The notes under the pieces are model-generated. The model saw nothing but the letters and a program-made list of their open reading frames with translations, had not been told where the DNA came from and did no database searches. Made by a program: the position numbers and the translations under genes. This document shows positions 42,596 to 49,789 of a stretch of 64,000 nucleotides of DNA, in pieces. Source of the DNA: a virus. Location: positions 1 to 64,000 of the IMG/VR virus record IMGVR_UViG_3300046791_000258; one strand, 5' to 3'. Within the stretch, counting starts at the first letter, position 1, and every line of letters begins with the position of its first letter.

Positions 42596-42910
42596 ATGAC
42601 TTCCCTGATCTGGACTTCCACGACCTTCAGCGACCGCACGGTCTACCTCGCGGTCAACGGTCGCAAAGGTGTCTACGAGATGCGCGCGGCGCGCGCTCCC
42701 GACGGTGACCTGATCGTCACCACCTACCTCAACGACAAGCCGATCTCGGTCGGCCACATCGGCTACCAGGACGCCGCCGACTTCGCCCAGTCCAACGACA
42801 ACGGCGACTTTGATGCCGATCACTTCGACGGCAGCCGCGGCGAGCATGCCCACGGCATGCCGATGGTCCCGTCCGACGTCGAGACCTTCCACAGCCCGCG
42901 GGAGGAGTAG
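42596..42910 (+). CDS. Hypothetical protein (104 aa)
   Basis: Start by cassette ACGGAGCTTCCCATG under copy C. Beta-rich first half (DRTVYLAVNGRKGVYEMRAA), acidic, His-containing end. First of about ten small genes that look like host-takeover factors. Not recognised. Confidence 0.6.
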   Translation: MTSLIWTSTTFSDRTVYLAVNGRKGVYEMRAARAPDGDLIVTTYLNDKPISVGHIGYQDAADFAQSNDNGDFDADHFDGSRGEHAHGMPMVPSDVETFHSPREE

Positions 42911-42913
42911 GCG

Positions 42914-43084
42914 ATGTTCGAGATCCAGCAAGTCTTCAAGGATCCTCGCTCGGGCGAGGATTTCGCCACCTCCTACATGAGTTTCCCGACCAAGGCCGAG
43001 GCGCTGAAGGAGGCGCGCAAGCTCAAGGGTCGTTGGCGGATCATCGAGACCCGCATCGTCGCGTGGTCGAAGGAGACCGCGTGA
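42914..43084 (+). CDS. Hypothetical protein (56 aa)
   Basis: ATG 42914 three bases after the preceding stop, with GGAGGAGTAGGCG as ribosome site. A small alpha/beta product (FEIQQVFKDPRSG, WRIIETRIVAW). TGATG coupling with the next gene. Not recognised. Confidence 0.55.
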   Translation: MFEIQQVFKDPRSGEDFATSYMSFPTKAEALKEARKLKGRWRIIETRIVAWSKETA

Positions 43085-43296
43085 TGGCCAACCCGACAAC
43101 CCCACGCATGGTCGGCCGGCGCTTCGCCAAGGGCAAAGTGCACTGCCTCAAGCCGACCGCCAAGAAGAACGGACCGCACCGGCTCTACCTGTGCTGGCTC
43201 GACGATGGCAGCGATCGCGGCCAGCTGATCCTGGTGCAAGGCAACAACCTGCGCAGCCGCGGCTACAGCGGCGCGCCGTTGAGGAGAGCAGCATGA
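43084..43296 (+). CDS. Hypothetical basic protein (70 aa)
   Basis: Start at ATG 43084. Basic N-terminal half, then a strand pair HRLYLCWLDDGSDRGQLILV, which resembles a small SH3-like fold. Not recognised. Confidence 0.55.
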   Translation: MANPTTPRMVGRRFAKGKVHCLKPTAKKNGPHRLYLCWLDDGSDRGQLILVQGNNLRSRGYSGAPLRRAA

Positions 43297-43523
43297 GCTG
43301 GTGTGCCGAGGTGATCGCCGACAACAGCGGCAAGTGGGTGGGCAACCAGATCCGCCTGCCCGACAAGGAGCAGGCCTACGCCTACGCCAAGGATCTCTCG
43401 TGGCGCTGGACCCTGGTGCGCGACTACCGCGTGGTCGAGAGCACCGAGCCGGTCAACTACCACTTCGTCGACGGCAAGCTAGTCGACGCTGTCGCGGCGA
43501 ACTTCACGGGGATCTCGGGATGA
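43293..43523 (+). CDS. Hypothetical protein (76 aa)
   Basis: Start ATG 43293 after GAGGAGAGCAGC. Alpha/beta with many aromatics (AYAKDLSWRWTLVRDYRVVE). Not recognised. Confidence 0.55.
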   Translation: MSWCAEVIADNSGKWVGNQIRLPDKEQAYAYAKDLSWRWTLVRDYRVVESTEPVNYHFVDGKLVDAVAANFTGISG

Positions 43524-43708
43524 AAAAGAAAAAGCTGCAGATGGGGCCGCTGCTCGGCGTGGTGATGACCTATCTGCTGATCGCCGGTCCGCCGTTCGCC
43601 CTGCTCGCCGCCGCCGTCGATGCAACGACCGGCCAGTGCCTGCTCGCCGGCATCGCGGGGCCGCTCGTCCTGGTCGGGCTCGGCGTCATCGAGCGGGGCT
43701 GGCCGTGA
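43520..43708 (+). CDS. Small membrane protein (62 aa)
   Basis: KKKK at the N-terminus, hydrophobic segments at about 11-32 and 40-57 with a short polar turn, and a short end ERGWP. Two-helix inner-membrane protein; might be a holin-like or superinfection-exclusion factor. Coupled on both sides. Confidence 0.55.
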   Translation: MKKKKLQMGPLLGVVMTYLLIAGPPFALLAAAVDATTGQCLLAGIAGPLVLVGLGVIERGWP

Positions 43709-43956
43709 GCATCCGCCCGGTCTGCGTCGCCTGCGAGGTGTTCTACCGGCCGCTCAAGAACGGCATCTTCCTGCTGGAGCAGATCAAGACCACGAGCGGC
43801 CGGCGACCTTACAAGATCTGGTCGGCCGACCATTGGAAGTGCCCGGGCTGCGGCCACGAGATCGTGGTCGGCAGCGGCAGCAAGCCGGTGCGCGAGGATC
43901 ACGCCGCGGACTTCGACGAGTGGCGCGAGCAGACCACGGTGACGGTCAATGGCTGA
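43705..43956 (+). CDS. Zinc-ribbon protein (83 aa)
   Basis: GTG start overlapping the previous stop. CVACEVFYRP (about 6-15) and CPGCGHEIVVG (about 46-56) give a two-knuckle CxxC zinc ribbon. Probably a small nucleic-acid or RNA-polymerase-interacting protein; no direct evidence for a target. Confidence 0.6.
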   Translation: MSIRPVCVACEVFYRPLKNGIFLLEQIKTTSGRRPYKIWSADHWKCPGCGHEIVVGSGSKPVREDHAADFDEWREQTTVTVNG

Positions 43957-44161
43957 CGCGAGCATCAAGGAGATCGAGCACCTGGGCGACGGCGTCTATG
44001 CCGGCCACGACGGCTGGCAGGTCTGGGTGAGGGCCAACAACCATCATTTCGGCGAGTGGTCGGAGACGCCGGACGTCGCCCTGGAGCCGCGGGTGCTGTT
44101 CGCCTTGATCGACTACGCCGAGCGCAAGGGATTGATTAAACGCAAACCGGAGAACGGATGA
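43949..44161 (+). CDS. Hypothetical protein (70 aa)
   Basis: Alpha/beta pattern: DGVYAGHDGWQVWVRANNHH then FALIDYAERKGLIKRK. Overlaps the gene before by 8 bases and the gene after by 4. Not recognised. Confidence 0.55.
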   Translation: MADASIKEIEHLGDGVYAGHDGWQVWVRANNHHFGEWSETPDVALEPRVLFALIDYAERKGLIKRKPENG

Positions 44162-44628
44162 TGACCCGACTAAGAACCTTCGCCTGCCTGGGCGTGCTGC
44201 TCGCGACCCCCGCCTGGGGCCAGACCCCGACCCCGCTTGGCGAGATCCGCCGGCCGGCCTACCAGGAGCCCGAGGGCCCGCCAGCACCGCGTGCGCCGAT
44301 CCGGGCCAGGGCGACCGCCAAGGCCGCCCAGGCGCCCGCTGGAGGGCAAGTCCTGGTGCCGTGCTGGTACGTGCCCAACGGGGCGGCCATCACCCTGCAG
44401 TGCGCTAATGGCTTCTGGCAGACCATCATGCCCGACGGGCTGGTCGTCACTGGCCACGGCATGCCCGACCCCAACGAGGCGGTGCGCGGCTCGGGGCTGG
44501 TCATCAACCCGGGGACCGGTGGGCCCTACATCGGCAACGGCCCGACCGTGACCCCGCCCACCCAGGTGGTGCCGACGCCGGCGCCTGGGCAGGCCAGCCA
44601 GTACGGCCTGCCGCCCCTGGAGCAGTGA
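44158..44628 (+). CDS. Exported hypothetical protein (156 aa)
   Basis: N-terminal signal peptide: RLRTFACLGVLLATPAWGQ, with a likely cut after AWG or WGQ (about 22). The mature part has a Pro/Ala-rich linker, one Cys pair (VPCWYVPNG, LQCANG) that could form a disulfide, and a Pro/Gly-rich end. Would be periplasmic. An exported protein among early genes suggests a role at the cell envelope. Confidence 0.6.
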   Translation: MMTRLRTFACLGVLLATPAWGQTPTPLGEIRRPAYQEPEGPPAPRAPIRARATAKAAQAPAGGQVLVPCWYVPNGAAITLQCANGFWQTIMPDGLVVTGHGMPDPNEAVRGSGLVINPGTGGPYIGNGPTVTPPTQVVPTPAPGQASQYGLPPLEQ

Positions 44629-44629
44629 C

Positions 44630-44848
44630 ATGGTCGACGTGGTGTGCGAGCGCGAGGGGGTCTCGCTGCGGATCGCCGGCGTGGTCTATGCAGTCACGCT
44701 GCAGCAGAACAGACGGGGCCGCGGCTGGTCGGCGATCCTGGCGGACTACCCGACGCCCCAGGGCCCGCTGATCGGCGACGGCCCGAGCGAGGTCGCCGCC
44801 CTGGCCGGACTGATCGACCACGCCGCCCGCCTGGAGGGGGCGACGTGA
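44630..44848 (+). CDS. Hypothetical protein (72 aa)
   Basis: Beta-strand start (GVSLRIAGVVYAVTLQQNRR) and a C-terminal helix (EVAALAGLIDHAARLE), reminiscent of small HicB-like folds. The next gene is faintly HicA-like, but neither match is firm. GTGA overlap with it. Confidence 0.5.
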   Translation: MVDVVCEREGVSLRIAGVVYAVTLQQNRRGRGWSAILADYPTPQGPLIGDGPSEVAALAGLIDHAARLEGAT

Positions 44849-45075
44849 GCCGGCGCCACCACATACGCGAGCTCGCCAAGGTGGCCGAGGCGCTGGGCTA
44901 CACCCAGGAGGGGCTGACAAGCCGGCAGCACGTCAGGTGGCGCAACGCCCAGGGCGTGCTGGTGATCACCGCCTCGGACCTCCCGACGACCCGCCACATG
45001 CGCAACTGCGAGACCTTCCTGCGGCGCTACAGCGCCAAGGACATCAAAAGTATTTTAGCGGAAAAACGAAAATAA
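44845..45075 (+). CDS. Small basic protein, faintly HicA-like (76 aa)
   Basis: GTG start overlapping the previous stop. The order helix (ELAKVAEALGYTQ), strands with HVRWRNAQGVLVITAS, then a helix beginning TRHMRNCETFLRRY resembles the dsRBD-like fold of HicA-type RNA toxins and of phage proteins of that shape. The catalytic His cannot be confirmed. Its 3' end includes TATTTTAGCG, the reverse of the promoter upstream element. Confidence 0.5.
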   Translation: MSRRHHIRELAKVAEALGYTQEGLTSRQHVRWRNAQGVLVITASDLPTTRHMRNCETFLRRYSAKDIKSILAEKRK

Positions 45076-45080
45076 CCCCA

Positions 45081-45117
45081 GGCGGTCCTTGAACCTAGTG
45101 TTCAAGTACCCATCTGG
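45081..45117 (+). promoter_or_regulatory. Dyad promoter, copy D
   Basis: GGCGGTCC, TTGAAC (45089-45094), 17 bases, ATCTGG (45112-45117). The dyad is TTGAAC CTAGT GTTCAA, followed by GTACCC as in B and C. Drives 45154 onward to the terminator at 47390. Confidence 0.6.
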
Positions 45118-45153
45118 GGAGGGAGACAGACGACCAACCAACGGAGCTTCCCA

Positions 45154-45651
45154 GTGACCAACCATTTCTACGTCATCGATCCCCAGGGCGTCGCCCACAC
45201 CCGCAGCTCGAAGAACCGGACCTACACGCACACCGTGCTCATCTTCCGCGGCCCGGCCATGGAGGCTGCCGCCCTGGCCCGCGCCCAGCGCAGCACGCTG
45301 GCCGACAGCATCAAGACCCACGCGACCTACATCAGCTGGTCGCAGTGCGTTGATCTCGGAAGCCGCCCAAGGCCGATCGTCGCCGGCGACTACCTGAACC
45401 AGCGCGGCCTGGAGCATGTCGCCAAGTTCGCCTCGGCCGAGGCCTACGAGGCCTCGCAGCTGGCGTGGCGCCTGCAGTGCCATGCCAAGGACGTCGCCAA
45501 GGGCCAGTACAGCAAGTGGCACAATGCCGGCTGGTGCGGCCGCCCCGATCTGGCCGTCAAGCTGGCCGCCCAGGAGACGGTCACGACGAAGATCCTGGAG
45601 GCCCAGGTCGGCAAGCCGCCCAAGGCCACCAAGCAGCAGGAGGCAGCGTGA
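45154..45651 (+). CDS. Hypothetical protein (165 aa)
   Basis: GTG start behind ACGGAGCTTCCCA, the shared cassette. Alpha/beta N-terminus (NHFYVIDPQGVAHTR), helical C-terminal half and a Lys/Gln-rich tail. Not recognised. First gene under copy D. Confidence 0.6.
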   Translation: MTNHFYVIDPQGVAHTRSSKNRTYTHTVLIFRGPAMEAAALARAQRSTLADSIKTHATYISWSQCVDLGSRPRPIVAGDYLNQRGLEHVAKFASAEAYEASQLAWRLQCHAKDVAKGQYSKWHNAGWCGRPDLAVKLAAQETVTTKILEAQVGKPPKATKQQEAA

Positions 45652-46010
45652 TGCGCCAGGATCCGATCCGCTTCGAGTGGAGCGAGAAAATCGACCGCCT
45701 GGGCCACGTCAAGGCGACCCTGCAGTGCGACGAGCTGCGCGCCGCCCGGTCCTGGTGCACGATCACCGAGATCGACCTCGGCCATGGCGACGGCAACAGC
45801 CAGCGCTTCTCGCGCAAGACCTGCAACGGCAGCGCCGGCTCGACCCGCTACGCCCAGTTCAAGACCCTGGCCGAGGCCTACGAGGCGACGGTGCCGTGGA
45901 TCAAGCGCAAGGTCTACGATCATCGCCAACAGGTCGGCATCCGCACCGCCTCCACGATGTTCCGGTTCGCCCGCCTGCTGGCGACCGGCAGCCAGTGGGG
46001 GCCGCGATGA
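45651..46010 (+). CDS. Hypothetical protein (119 aa)
   Basis: Start ATG 45651 overlapping the stop before. Strand-rich first part (LGHVKATLQCDEL, SWCTITEIDLGHG), then a helix with AYEATVPWIKRKVYDH. Not recognised. Confidence 0.55.
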   Translation: MRQDPIRFEWSEKIDRLGHVKATLQCDELRAARSWCTITEIDLGHGDGNSQRFSRKTCNGSAGSTRYAQFKTLAEAYEATVPWIKRKVYDHRQQVGIRTASTMFRFARLLATGSQWGPR

Positions 46011-46240
46011 GGATCACCCGCAACAACCTCGTCGCGGTGGCCCGTGCTCAGGGCTGCACGACGACCCCCGAGGCGAGCCGGATCCTGATCAAGCGCGGCG
46101 ACACGGTCGTGGTGCTGAGCGAGGACGGTTCGATGTACCGCGGCGACGTGCTGCTCCACCTCGCCCGCGCGATGCGGGTGTCGGATGCAGTGCGGGCGCT
46201 GAAGCTCGATACCGAGCGCGGCCAAGCAAGAGGACACTGA
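46007..46240 (+). CDS. Hypothetical protein (77 aa)
   Basis: ATG 46007, ATGA overlap. Basic N-terminus, a short beta hairpin (DTVVVLSEDGSMYRGDV), then a helix (LHLARAMRVSDAVRAL). Size and pattern suggest a small DNA- or protein-binding factor. Not recognised. Confidence 0.55.
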   Translation: MRITRNNLVAVARAQGCTTTPEASRILIKRGDTVVVLSEDGSMYRGDVLLHLARAMRVSDAVRALKLDTERGQARGH

Positions 46241-46241
46241 C

Positions 46242-46622
46242 ATGACCGAGGAGACCAAGACACCGCCCAGGCTCACCTATGTGAGCAAGACCGAGGGCGA
46301 GCTGGAGAAGCTCGCCTGGGACGTGGTGGGTGGTCAGGTGTTCGGCACGTGGAGCCATCCCGAGGCCGCCAAGCTCAGCTTCATGGTGCTGATGTTCTTG
46401 GACAACGAGCAGCGCCAGCAGATGCGCGACGCCAAGATCGTCCACATCTACGAGTACATCGACAAGGCGGGACCACGATCGATCAACGGCCTGCCGTCGT
46501 TCATGAGCATGCAGCTGCTCGACGAGACCGACGCCGAGAAGCTGCGCATGCGGGTGTTCGAGCTCGACAAGCTCAAGGACGCGCGGCTCAAGGCGACGGC
46601 ACCCAGGAAGGAAGAGACATGA
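46242..46622 (+). CDS. Hypothetical protein (126 aa)
   Basis: Acidic helical protein (EGELEKLAWDVVGGQVF, SFMVLMFLDNEQRQQMR). Overlaps the following gene by ATGA. Not recognised. Confidence 0.55.
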   Translation: MTEETKTPPRLTYVSKTEGELEKLAWDVVGGQVFGTWSHPEAAKLSFMVLMFLDNEQRQQMRDAKIVHIYEYIDKAGPRSINGLPSFMSMQLLDETDAEKLRMRVFELDKLKDARLKATAPRKEET

Positions 46623-46825
46623 GCATCAGCAAGCTGCTCAAGGCGGTCGAAGCACAAGACCGCGAGATCGAGCGCTGGCTGGAGCTGAGCCACGACGCGG
46701 GCTGGAGCGACACCGAGAAGGCGCGCGTGCTGATCGGGTGGCTCGGTACCGAGCGGGCCAAGGAGATGAACGACTTCATCAGCGAGGGCAAAGACAAACG
46801 ACCAGTCCAGGAGAACAAGTCATGA
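46619..46825 (+). CDS. Hypothetical helical protein (68 aa)
   Basis: All-helical and highly charged, with KLLKAVEAQDREIERWLELS. Coupled on both sides. Not recognised. Confidence 0.5.
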   Translation: MSISKLLKAVEAQDREIERWLELSHDAGWSDTEKARVLIGWLGTERAKEMNDFISEGKDKRPVQENKS

Positions 46826-47046
46826 GCGACCCCAAGGCCTACCTGCTCGACGAGCTGATGTTCGAGCGGCTGAAGCGGATCAAGGACCGGCTGTACGATG
46901 ACAAGCCGCTGAGCGGCGACCAGCGCCGCGATCTCGCCAACACGCTCGACGCGGTGATGCACAGCTTCCAGCCGCTGCTCGACGAGCGCGACGCCACCAA
47001 GCTGGTGTGCGGGCCACGCGAGATCCAGGCCGGGCTCAAGCGATGA
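46822..47046 (+). CDS. Hypothetical helical protein (74 aa)
   Basis: ATG 46822 after CAGGAGAACAAGT. All-helical with LLDELMFERLKRIKDRLYDD and RRDLANTLDAVMHSF; resembles small two-helix assembly proteins. Not recognised. Confidence 0.55.
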   Translation: MSDPKAYLLDELMFERLKRIKDRLYDDKPLSGDQRRDLANTLDAVMHSFQPLLDERDATKLVCGPREIQAGLKR

Positions 47047-47138
47047 GCGGCGCCCTGGTCGTCAAGCTGATCGCGCTGTGGTGCAAGCTGATCGTGTGGA
47101 CCCACATCATCGACGCGCTGCGCGAGCTCACGCAATGA
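47043..47138 (+). CDS. Micro-protein with membrane helix (31 aa)
   Basis: SGALVVKLIALWCKLIVWTH is amphipathic to hydrophobic. The gene is bounded by ATGA overlaps on both sides, which is the main argument that it is real. Confidence 0.4.
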   Translation: MSGALVVKLIALWCKLIVWTHIIDALRELTQ

Positions 47139-47374
47139 GCTGGCTGCTCGGCCTGCTGATCGTGTTGGCGATGGCGCCGACGGTGGCGATCGTCGGGCTC
47201 GGCCTGTGGATCCTGGTCGACTGCATACGCAGGCGCCACGCCGGCTGTCGCGGGGAAGAGGAGATGCCCAGCCCCGACAGACGGCGCCTGGAGAAGCTGC
47301 AGCGCAAGCTGTGGGCCGAGCATCACGCACGCGAGCGGCGACGATCGTTCAAGGTCGTGCAGGGTCGCGACTAA
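47135..47374 (+). CDS. Single-pass membrane protein (79 aa)
   Basis: Hydrophobic segment at about 2-30 (LLGLLIVLAMAPTVAIVGLG), then a Cys pair and a strongly basic cytoplasmic-type tail. The topology is like a small signal-anchor protein. Last gene before a strong terminator. Function unknown. Confidence 0.55.
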   Translation: MSWLLGLLIVLAMAPTVAIVGLGLWILVDCIRRRHAGCRGEEEMPSPDRRRLEKLQRKLWAEHHARERRRSFKVVQGRD

Positions 47375-47389
47375 GGCGGGGACACGAAG

Positions 47390-47417
47390 AAGGGGCTGTG
47401 GATTAACACAGCCCCTT
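47390..47417 (+). terminator. Strong hairpin terminator
   Basis: AAGGGGCTGTG (47390-47400), loop GATTAA, CACAGCCCCTT (47407-47417): a perfect 11-bp stem 16 bases after the last gene of the copy D operon. The rest of the gap to 47551 shows only a ribosome site at its end. Confidence 0.75.
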
Positions 47418-47551
47418 CCCCTGTCGCCGTCGAAGGATTACGGTTTGCGTGCGGTCGCCGAAACCCCAAGACGTCGAAGCTCGGAAGCTAAGACCCTATT
47501 TCCATTTTGGTGGTCGCGTCAACCAGGAGAGAACTCCAGGAGCGCGTTGCC

Positions 47552-48547
47552 ATGTTCAGCCAAGACGTCAGCTTCTCGGTCGTGCAGGACGCGCACGACA
47601 ACTGGCCGGTCAAGTACACCCTGCCGTGGCCCGCCCTGGCCGGCCGGCTGGCTGACCATCGCCTGGGCGACAAGGATGGCAGCGCGCTGATCTGCGGCAC
47701 GTTCAGCGGCACCCGCAGCAGCAAGACCCTCCTGGAGCGCTGGCTGGTGGCGCTCGATGTCGAGGAGAACAAGCTGACCGGCGAGGTGCCGCCCGACCCC
47801 GAGAGCGTGGCCCACCTGCTGATGGCCAAGGGGCTGGCCGGCGTGCTGTGGACGACCTGGAGCTCGACCCCGGCAACGCCGCGCTACCGGATCGTGCTGC
47901 CGCTCGACAAGCCGATCAGGCCGCTCCAGGTGAGCCGGCCGATCGACCGGCTGTACAGCGCGCTGGCCGCGGCGAACCTCCGTCTCAACGGGGTGGTCGA
48001 CAAGGGCAAGTTCGGCGCCGCCAGCCTGATGTTCCTGGCCCGTCATCCTCCAGGCGGATCGTTCTTCAGCCGGGTGGTCGAAGGCGTGGCGCTCGATGCT
48101 GCAGACATCGGCGCGGTGGCGCACATGGTGAACGAGAAGGATGCGATGCGCGAGGCGCAGCGCGAGGCCTTGAAGGCGACGACCCAGTTCGCGCCCGAGG
48201 TGCGGGCCAAGATCGACCGCTACAACGGCCTGCATGAGATCGGGGATCTGCTGTCGCAGTATGGCTATCGGCGCGGCGGCGATCGGTTCAAGAGCCGCTA
48301 CCAGCATCCGAGCTCGCAGCCGGCGACGGCGATTTTCCCGGGCGACGAGATGTGGTGCACGTTCTCGCAGTCCGACATCGATGCAGGCCTGGGGACAAAG
48401 AGCCAGGACGGCGACAGCGCGTTCGGCGATGCGTTCGCGCTCTACCTGCACTACGAGCACGGCGGCAATTTCAGGACGGCGCTCAGCGCCATCGAACTGC
48501 CCGAGGATTGGAAGGCCGAGCATGGAGCAGAACAAGGATCCGCTTGA
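47552..48547 (+). CDS. Putative primase (AEP/bifunctional-primase-like)
   Basis: Start at ATG 47552 after CCAGGAG; 331 residues. Residues about 105-125, with TTWSSTPATPRYRIVLPL then DKPI, match the block that follows the catalytic site in phage archaeo-eukaryotic-type primases paired with VapE or D5 helicases. Upstream LICGTFSGTRSSKTLLE lies where catalytic acidic residues would be expected, but I cannot point to a complete DxD-His set. The VapE-type helicase 1.2 kb downstream supports the call. Confidence 0.5.
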   Translation: MFSQDVSFSVVQDAHDNWPVKYTLPWPALAGRLADHRLGDKDGSALICGTFSGTRSSKTLLERWLVALDVEENKLTGEVPPDPESVAHLLMAKGLAGVLWTTWSSTPATPRYRIVLPLDKPIRPLQVSRPIDRLYSALAAANLRLNGVVDKGKFGAASLMFLARHPPGGSFFSRVVEGVALDAADIGAVAHMVNEKDAMREAQREALKATTQFAPEVRAKIDRYNGLHEIGDLLSQYGYRRGGDRFKSRYQHPSSQPATAIFPGDEMWCTFSQSDIDAGLGTKSQDGDSAFGDAFALYLHYEHGGNFRTALSAIELPEDWKAEHGAEQGSA

Positions 48548-48782
48548 TGAGCCGAGTGGCGTGTTCGTGATGCGTCAGGCGAAAGGCGGCGGCGAGGTCG
48601 AAGTCGAGCTGACGTTTCGAGAACTGTCTCGCGAGTGTGCAAGCGGCGGCGGTATGATGAACACCTGGGACACTATCGGTCCTGACCTGCGCGCCAAGAA
48701 CCAAGTCGGCAACGACCCGGCCTATCGTCCGATCAGGCCTTATGCCGGGCTCAAGAAGCACAAGCGTTGGAGGGGGAGCTGA
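48522..48782 (+). CDS. Hypothetical protein (86 aa)
   Basis: Overlaps the end of the primase-like gene by 26 bases, a longer overlap than usual here. Contains EVEVELTFRELSREC and a basic end (GLKKHKRWRGS). TGATG coupling to the next gene. Not recognised. Confidence 0.5.
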   Translation: MEQNKDPLDEPSGVFVMRQAKGGGEVEVELTFRELSRECASGGGMMNTWDTIGPDLRAKNQVGNDPAYRPIRPYAGLKKHKRWRGS

Positions 48783-49387
48783 TGAACCTCGATGTCGGGC
48801 TGCTGATCAAGATCATGGGGCGCACCCAGTCAAGCAGCGACGGCGAGGTGCTGATCGCCATACGCAAGGCCAACGAGATGCTGGCCAAGGCGCGGGTCGG
48901 CTGGACCGAGGTGATCAGCCTGGGCAACGGCACGGGTGCTGCGGTGCGCGACGAGATCCTGCGTCAGGCGACCGCCCAGGCGAGAGAGCGCAACTTCGGC
49001 GAGGAGCTGCGGGCACGTCAGGCACAGCGTGATCGGGCGGCCGACGAGCGGCGCTTCGCGCCGGACTTCGCGACCGACGGGTTGAGCGGCTGGACGACGC
49101 GCGACGCCTACACGGCCGAGCGTGCGCCAAAGCCCGACTGGAAGATCCCAGACGACGAGGCAGACGAGATCGCGGCACGCGAGATGGCGCATCAGATCGA
49201 GGGCGAGCTGGAGCAGACCAACCTGTTCGTGTTCGCGATGAACGAACCCGAGATCGCGCGCTGGCTGTTCGAGCAGCGCAACAGCGGGATCTTCACGCGG
49301 GTGTTGTTCAGGCAGGTCTGCGAGCGCGGCGAGCTCGCCGCCGGGCAGCGCGTAGTGTGTCACCACATGAGGGAGCGTGGGCGATGA
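48782..49387 (+). CDS. DUF2786-like N-terminal domain protein (201 aa)
   Basis: Behind GGAGGGGAGCTG. N-terminal SSDGEVLIAIRKANEMLAKA then GWTEVI resembles the helical repeat of DUF2786 (A-x2-A-x2-ML). The same block recurs in the next gene. The rest is charged and helical, with a C-terminal FARxxFEQRNSGIFTR-like segment. Possibly replication-associated by position between primase and helicase. Confidence 0.5.
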   Translation: MNLDVGLLIKIMGRTQSSSDGEVLIAIRKANEMLAKARVGWTEVISLGNGTGAAVRDEILRQATAQARERNFGEELRARQAQRDRAADERRFAPDFATDGLSGWTTRDAYTAERAPKPDWKIPDDEADEIAAREMAHQIEGELEQTNLFVFAMNEPEIARWLFEQRNSGIFTRVLFRQVCERGELAAGQRVVCHHMRERGR

Positions 49388-49785
49388 GTGCACAGGCCAA
49401 GCCCGAGTTCAACCGCGAGAAGTTCGCCAAGCTGTGCGAGATGATGACGTCGGACCATGACGCCGAGGCGCTGACTGCGCTGCGCATGGCGAGCCGCATG
49501 CTGAAGGGTTCGGGCCTGACCTGGAGCGAGATTGTGCTGGCCGAGCCGGTCGAGCGCGAGCCTGACTGGAGCGACGAGCCGAGTGCCGCGGTGACTGCCG
49601 AGATGAGGCGCTGGGCGGTGTTCGCCAACAGCTATCCGAGGCACGCCAAGTGGATGCTGGAGAATGCCGCGACGTTCGAGTTTGCGGCCTCGCTCAAGGC
49701 AGGCGTGATGCAGTGGGGGCGGCTGACACCGAGGCAGCAGGCGGCGGTCGAGAAGTGCATGCGACGCGACCCGGCCTACGGTTAG
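49384..49785 (+). CDS. DUF2786-like protein, related to the preceding gene (133 aa)
   Basis: DHDAEALTALRMASRMLKGS then GLTWSEIVL parallels the N-terminus of the 48782 product, so the two look like tandem paralogues. The C-terminal half (WMLENAATFEFAASLKAG, RLTPRQQAAVEKCM) resembles small phage proteins seen near helicases. Function unknown. Confidence 0.5.
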   Translation: MSAQAKPEFNREKFAKLCEMMTSDHDAEALTALRMASRMLKGSGLTWSEIVLAEPVEREPDWSDEPSAAVTAEMRRWAVFANSYPRHAKWMLENAATFEFAASLKAGVMQWGRLTPRQQAAVEKCMRRDPAYG

Positions 49786-49789
49786 CGCG

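Noticed and set aside
45051-45060. TATTTTAGCG as the upstream element of a minus-strand dyad promoter
   Set aside because: On the minus strand it is followed by CTTGGCG rather than TTGAAC, with no GTTCA arm and no minus-strand gene; it also lies in coding sequence.
44630-45075. HicB/HicA toxin-antitoxin pair
   Set aside because: Fold-like resemblance only; the expected HicA histidine and a HicB DNA-binding end are not evident, so both are listed as hypothetical.
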